This document shows positions 6,250 through 9,647 of a stretch of 9,647 nt of DNA, piece after piece. Location of the stretch: NCBI GenBank assembly GCA_002329705.1, contig DCUC01000003.1:6288-15934 (forward strand), read 5' to 3'. The DNA is from Caryophanales bacterium UBA1424 (lineage in GTDB: Bacteria > Bacillota_I > Bacilli_A > RFN20 > CAG-826). The position numbers and the translations under genes are program-made. Below the pieces are notes generated by a model. It was not told the origin of the DNA and made no database searches. It saw only the letters and a program-made list of their open reading frames with translations. Numbering within the stretch: position 1 is the first letter of the stretch; every line of letters begins with the position of its first letter.

Positions 6250-7452
6250 ATGAGCAAGATTATCGTCCACATCGATTTAAACGCCTTCTTTGCGACCGCC
6301 GAAGAAATTCGCGATCCGTCTTTAGTCGATAAACCCGTCATCATCGGAGGCGACGGTCGCAAAGGCATCGTCTCGACAGCGTCTTATGCCGCCCGCAAAT
6401 TCGGCATTCGCTCCGGCATGCCGACATTTCAAGCCAAGCGACTATGCCCTCATGTCCTCATCCTTCCCGTCGATTTCCGCTACTATGGTTTGCTATCCCG
6501 CGAGTTTTTCGCCTTCGTCCGCAAATACAGCAAGAAAGTGGAAAAAGCATCGGTGGACGAATGCTATATCGATATGACAGAGGCCCTTGAAAATGTCGAA
6601 GATGTGCGCGCCTATTTTTTAAATATGCAAAACAAACTCTTAGAGAAGACCGGCTTAAAGTGTTCGATTGGGGTCGGACCGACGAAGTTTTTGGCCAAGA
6701 TGGCCTCTGATATGAAAAAGCCGATGGGATTAACCATTTTAAGGCGAAGAGATATTCCCCGACTGCTCTATCCGCTTTCGATTCGCGACTTTTATGGCAT
6801 CGGGCGCAAAACTTCGCCTAAACTGGAAGCGATCGGCATCAAAACGATCGGCGATTTAGCTAGGCGCATCAATAGCGATGACCCCGAGATGCACCTCCTG
6901 CTCGGCAAATTCTTCTTCGTCATCAAAGATTGGGTCAACGGCTACGGAAATGACGAAGTCGATCTCGAACCGTGGGACCCGAAATCAATCGGTAACAGCT
7001 CGACTTTTATGCATGACACGGACGACTTTATGGAAATAAAAGAGATGATTTCGACGCTCGCCAAGGAAGTCAGCGAACGCGCCCAAAATGAGCGAAAGCG
7101 AGGTTCGACCGTTCAGCTGGTTATTAAAGATACGGAATTTAAGACGATTAATCGCTCGCTTACCTTCGCGCGGCCCACCAGTGAATACGAAGTCATTTTT
7201 GATAAGGCTCTAACTTTGTTAGAAAGGCATTACAAAGGCCAGCCGATTCGCCTCGTCGGCGTCACGCTGCAAAACTTGATTGACCCGCGCGATCTCGTCA
7301 TTCAGATGTCGCTTTTTGACTATCGAAAACACGAGGAAGAGAGTGAGACAAAACTATTAATTAACGAGTTGAACCGGAAGCTAAAAAAGCCGATGCTCAT
7401 CCGCGCCAGCGAGGTCGAACACGACAAGAGAGGAAACAAAGATGAAGATTGA
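6250..7452 (+). CDS. dinB: DNA polymerase IV (Y-family, DinB)
   Basis: A Y-family translesion DNA polymerase that copies past damaged bases. The 400-residue protein starts with HIDLNAFFATAEE, giving the metal-binding Asp (D9) and steric-gate Phe (F14), and has the second catalytic motif SVDECYIDMT (D103, E104). Next come the thumb with IGVGPTKFLAKMASD, a helix-hairpin-helix region FYGIGRKTSPKLEAIGIKTIGDLA and the little-finger domain. QMSLF at 352-356 is a likely beta-clamp binding motif and is followed by a 44-residue charged tail, as in several Bacillota members. I prefer the ATG at 6250 over the TTG one codon earlier, since either gives the same family alignment. No Shine-Dalgarno sequence is visible. 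The last 11 bases overlap xerD. The TGA stop supports the standard code. No LexA (SOS) box was recognised upstream. Confidence 0.94.
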   Translation: MSKIIVHIDLNAFFATAEEIRDPSLVDKPVIIGGDGRKGIVSTASYAARKFGIRSGMPTFQAKRLCPHVLILPVDFRYYGLLSREFFAFVRKYSKKVEKASVDECYIDMTEALENVEDVRAYFLNMQNKLLEKTGLKCSIGVGPTKFLAKMASDMKKPMGLTILRRRDIPRLLYPLSIRDFYGIGRKTSPKLEAIGIKTIGDLARRINSDDPEMHLLLGKFFFVIKDWVNGYGNDEVDLEPWDPKSIGNSSTFMHDTDDFMEIKEMISTLAKEVSERAQNERKRGSTVQLVIKDTEFKTINRSLTFARPTSEYEVIFDKALTLLERHYKGQPIRLVGVTLQNLIDPRDLVIQMSLFDYRKHEEESETKLLINELNRKLKKPMLIRASEVEHDKRGNKDED

Positions 7453-8323
7453 TGATGCGATCGATTTATTCTTTCAGCACTTAACCGTTGAAAAAGGCGT
7501 TCAGCCCCAGACCATTCAGGCCTATGCCAACGATCTAAAACAATTTTTCAAGGTGTTTAAAGACAAGGAGTCAACCGATGATCTGCTCGTCAGCGATCTG
7601 ACTGACTTTATCAAGATCCAGAGCAAGCAAAATCGGGCCAATGCCACCATTTTGCGGCGGCTCTCCTCGACCAAGCATTTTTATCGCTTTCTAGAAAAAG
7701 AAAAACTGCTCCCCGATGCGGTGCCCAAGATCGAATCGCCGCGGGCCATCAAAAAACTTCCTCTGTCGCTTAGTGTCGAACAAGTCGAATCGCTCCTTGA
7801 AGCCCCGGATCTTGAAAAGCCAGAGGGCATGCGCGATCGCGCGATGCTCGAAGTGATGTACTCATCGGGACTCCGCGTCAGCGAACTCATCAATTTGGAG
7901 CGCTCCCAAGTAAACTTTACCCACGGCATTGTTACCATTTATGGTAAAGGCAATAAAGAACGGCGCGTGCCCATCGGCGAATACGCCTTGGAATATCTGG
8001 TCCATTACATCGAAGAAGCAAGAAGCAAAAATATCGGAAAGAATACGAAATATCTCTTTTTAAACCGCTACGGAAAAGAGCTGTCCCGCCAATATTTTTT
8101 TCGGCAAGTGAAAAAGTACGCCACCTATGCGGGCATCAAAGAAGAAATATCACCCCATACACTGCGTCACTGTTTTGCGACGCATATGCTTGATAAAGGC
8201 GCGGAGTTAAGGGCGGTTCAAGAGATGCTCGGGCACCAGAATATCGCGACCACGCAAATCTACACGCATGTCTCCAGCAACCGCATCCTGAGTGCGTATG
8301 ATTTGTATGCTAAGCGCAAATAA
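7442..8323 (+). CDS. xerD: Site-specific tyrosine recombinase, XerD-type
   Basis: A tyrosine recombinase of 293 residues, the normal XerC/XerD length; such proteins resolve chromosome dimers at dif during division. The N-terminal core-binding (SAM-like) domain spans about 1-90 (VQPQTIQAYANDLKQF). The catalytic domain carries the full residue set: R145 in SGLRVSEL, K169 in GKGNKERRVP, H239 and R242 in HTLRHCFATH, H265 in LGHQNIATT and the nucleophile Y274. The C-terminal tail (VSSNRILSAYDLYAKRK) is as expected for Xer proteins. A ribosome site GAGAGGA (7428-7434) lies seven bases before the ATG, inside dinB. I call it XerD and not XerC because it is directly followed by deoB, as in B. subtilis ripX-drm. 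No integrase-type neighbours or attachment sites are visible, so a mobile element is unlikely. XerC or XerS cannot be ruled out from motifs alone. Confidence 0.9.
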   Translation: MKIDDAIDLFFQHLTVEKGVQPQTIQAYANDLKQFFKVFKDKESTDDLLVSDLTDFIKIQSKQNRANATILRRLSSTKHFYRFLEKEKLLPDAVPKIESPRAIKKLPLSLSVEQVESLLEAPDLEKPEGMRDRAMLEVMYSSGLRVSELINLERSQVNFTHGIVTIYGKGNKERRVPIGEYALEYLVHYIEEARSKNIGKNTKYLFLNRYGKELSRQYFFRQVKKYATYAGIKEEISPHTLRHCFATHMLDKGAELRAVQEMLGHQNIATTQIYTHVSSNRILSAYDLYAKRK

Positions 8324-8331
8324 TATACAAT

Positions 8332-8350
8332 CTTTATGTTAATAAAGGAG
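8332..8350 (+). promoter_or_regulatory. Short hairpin overlapping the deoB ribosome binding site
   Basis: CTTTAT (8332-8337) is perfectly complementary to ATAAAG (8342-8347) around the loop GTTA, and the right arm covers the first half of the Shine-Dalgarno sequence AAAGGAG (8344-8350), five bases before the deoB ATG. The stem is short and AT-rich, so it would be weak. A poor promoter match (TTGTAT 8303-8308, 15 bases, TATACA 8324-8329) lies upstream. The ribosome site is firm; the regulatory role is speculative. Confidence 0.4.
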
Positions 8351-8355
8351 TAACC

Positions 8356-9549
8356 ATGAATAAATATAAAAGAATGTTCGTCATCGTCATCGATTCCGTC
8401 GGAATCGGCGAGATGCCGGATGCTGAGAAATTTGGCGACAAAGGGGCCAATACCCTCGTCCACACAGCCCGCGAAGCCGGTGGTTTAAAAGTTCCGGTCA
8501 TGAATTCGCTAGGCCTCGGTGACTTAGCGCCGATTTTAGGCACCAGCATCGTCAAACACCCGCATTCGTATGCCCTTCGCCTCCGCGAGACAAGCGCCGG
8601 CAAGGATACGATGACCGGTCATTGGGAGATGATGGGCATCAATACGACCAAACCCTTTCAGACGTTTACCGACACCGGCTTTCCCCAATCTTTGATTGAT
8701 GAACTGGCCGAGAAGACCGGACACAAAATCATCGGCAACAAAGCGGCCAGCGGAACGGAGATTCTCGTCGAATTAGGCGAGCAGCAAATGCGCGAAAATT
8801 CCCTGATTGTCTATACTTCCGCCGATAGCGTCTTACAAATTGCCGCCCACGAAGAAGTGACCGGCGTCAAAGAATTATATCGTTGTTGCGATATCGCCCG
8901 CGAGATATGCATGAAGCCGGAATATTTTGTCGGCCGCATTATCGCCCGCCCGTTTATCGGCACTAATAAACACAATTTTAAGCGGACGGCCAACCGTCAT
9001 GATTTAGCCGTCTCGCCGACCGGAACAACGACCTTAGACGTTTTGAAAAACAATGGTTTTATGGTCAGTTCAATCGGCAAGATTAATGACATCTTCAATA
9101 CGATGGGTGTCGTCAAAGCCCAGAAGACGGTCTCGAACCTCGACGGTATGAACAAAACGATCGAAGAAGCCAAGAATCACGATTTTACCGGATTATGTTA
9201 TGTTAACCTAGTCGAATTCGACAGCGAGTTTGGCCATCGCCGCAACGCCATTGGTTATGCCAAAGCTCTAGAAGAGTTCGATGTTAAATTAGGCGAGTTA
9301 TTAAAAGTTCTTAAGGACGATGATTTGGTCATGGTCACAGCCGACCACGGCAATGATCCCGTCCATCATGGCACCGATCACACCAGAGAAAAAGTTCCGC
9401 TTCTAATCTACTCAAAATCGATTAAAAACGGCCGCTATCTTGATGAGCGCGAAACTTTCGCCGTCATCGGAGCGAGCGTTTTAGAAAACTTTGGACTTAA
9501 GAAGACGCCGAATCAAATCGGTGCCCCCATCATGGAGATTTTTGAATAA
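8356..9549 (+). CDS. deoB: Phosphopentomutase
   Basis: Alkaline-phosphatase-superfamily mutase that interconverts ribose 1-phosphate (or deoxyribose 1-phosphate) and the 5-phosphate, linking nucleoside breakdown to the pentose phosphate pathway. The protein has 397 residues, a standard length. Residues matching the Bacillus cereus enzyme are the metal ligand D13 in IDSVGIGEMPDA, the phospho-accepting T85 in GKDTMTGHWE, D289 and H294 in FDSEFGHRRN, D330 and H331 in TADHGNDP, and H342 in GTDHTRE. The start has a strong ribosome site AAAGGAG (8344-8350) five bases upstream. It lies 32 bases after xerD and directly before a lipoprotein gene. In B. subtilis, purine nucleoside phosphorylase (pupG) follows drm; here it does not follow directly. 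Confidence 0.96.
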   Translation: MNKYKRMFVIVIDSVGIGEMPDAEKFGDKGANTLVHTAREAGGLKVPVMNSLGLGDLAPILGTSIVKHPHSYALRLRETSAGKDTMTGHWEMMGINTTKPFQTFTDTGFPQSLIDELAEKTGHKIIGNKAASGTEILVELGEQQMRENSLIVYTSADSVLQIAAHEEVTGVKELYRCCDIAREICMKPEYFVGRIIARPFIGTNKHNFKRTANRHDLAVSPTGTTTLDVLKNNGFMVSSIGKINDIFNTMGVVKAQKTVSNLDGMNKTIEEAKNHDFTGLCYVNLVEFDSEFGHRRNAIGYAKALEEFDVKLGELLKVLKDDDLVMVTADHGNDPVHHGTDHTREKVPLLIYSKSIKNGRYLDERETFAVIGASVLENFGLKKTPNQIGAPIMEIFE

Positions 9550-9647
9550 ATGAAAACAAAAAGTATTATCCTGCCCCTAGCAGCCATCACCTTGAGCGCC
9601 TGTGGCGGACCCGCCCCAGAAATCACAATCCGCACGATTTCCCCGGC
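9550..9647 (+). CDS. Putative lipoprotein, N-terminal fragment
   Basis: Only the first 32 codons are in the window: a positively charged start (MKTKS), a hydrophobic stretch (IILPLAAIT) and a perfect lipobox LSAC, with the lipid-modified Cys expected at residue 18. The mature part begins CGGPAPEITIRTISP. The product is probably an exported, membrane-anchored lipoprotein. Many such genes encode ABC-transporter binding proteins, but too little is visible to say which, if any. The ATG directly follows the deoB stop codon (no gap), and GGAG at 9534-9537 is 12 bases upstream, farther than ideal, so translation may be coupled to deoB. Confidence 0.8.
   Translation, partial: MKTKSIILPLAAITLSACGGPAPEITIRTISP

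Noticed and set aside
7442..8323. Tyrosine recombinase as the integrase of a mobile element
   Set aside because: Its length and motifs fit chromosomal Xer proteins, it sits between housekeeping genes with a conserved deoB neighbour, and no attachment-site repeats or phage genes are visible.

Overview
The window looks like a chromosomal segment of a low-to-moderate GC Bacillota / Mollicutes-type bacterium (Bacilli in the broad sense). The main reason is gene order. An Asp23/Gls24-family gene, nusB, xseA, xseB and dxs run in one direction, as in the Bacillus subtilis block yqhY-nusB-folD-xseA-xseB-ispA-dxs, but here folD and ispA are absent and a small membrane-protein gene sits between asp23 and nusB. 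A tyrosine recombinase followed by deoB matches the B. subtilis xerD(ripX)-drm pair. TGA is a normal stop (nusB and dinB end with it) and Trp is TGG, so the code is standard and not the mycoplasma code. The species cannot be named from the sequence alone.

Layout, all on the + strand with almost no non-coding DNA: (1) 1-1499, C-terminal three quarters of a transketolase, its start lying outside the window. (2) 1557-1892, an Asp23/Gls24 protein followed at once by a terminator-like hairpin. (3) 1918-4261, a tightly packed run of a four-helix membrane protein, nusB, xseA and xseB with 1-bp gaps or short overlaps. A strong promoter-like sequence lies inside the end of xseA. (4) 4304-6184, a DXS-type enzyme followed by a good intrinsic terminator (6196-6229). 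(5) 6250-8323, dinB and xerD overlapping by 11 bp. (6) 8356-9549, deoB, then a lipoprotein gene that starts directly at the deoB stop and runs off the window.

Functionally this is mostly housekeeping: central carbon metabolism (transketolase and phosphopentomutase feed pentose phosphates), isoprenoid precursor synthesis (DXS), transcription antitermination (NusB), and DNA repair and chromosome maintenance (exonuclease VII, Pol IV, XerD). There are no RNA genes, CRISPR arrays, insertion sequences or prophage genes. No stretch over 300 bases lacks a gene.

I did not find a clearly new multi-gene system. The points most worth a second look are the unknown membrane protein next to Asp23, the 11-bp-phased TAGTAT repeats overlapping the dxs start, the consensus-like promoter with alternating GTCAA/TTGAC half-sites inside xseA, the apparent absence of Shine-Dalgarno sequences at three starts that follow transcript boundaries, and unusual residues in the DXS-type enzyme.
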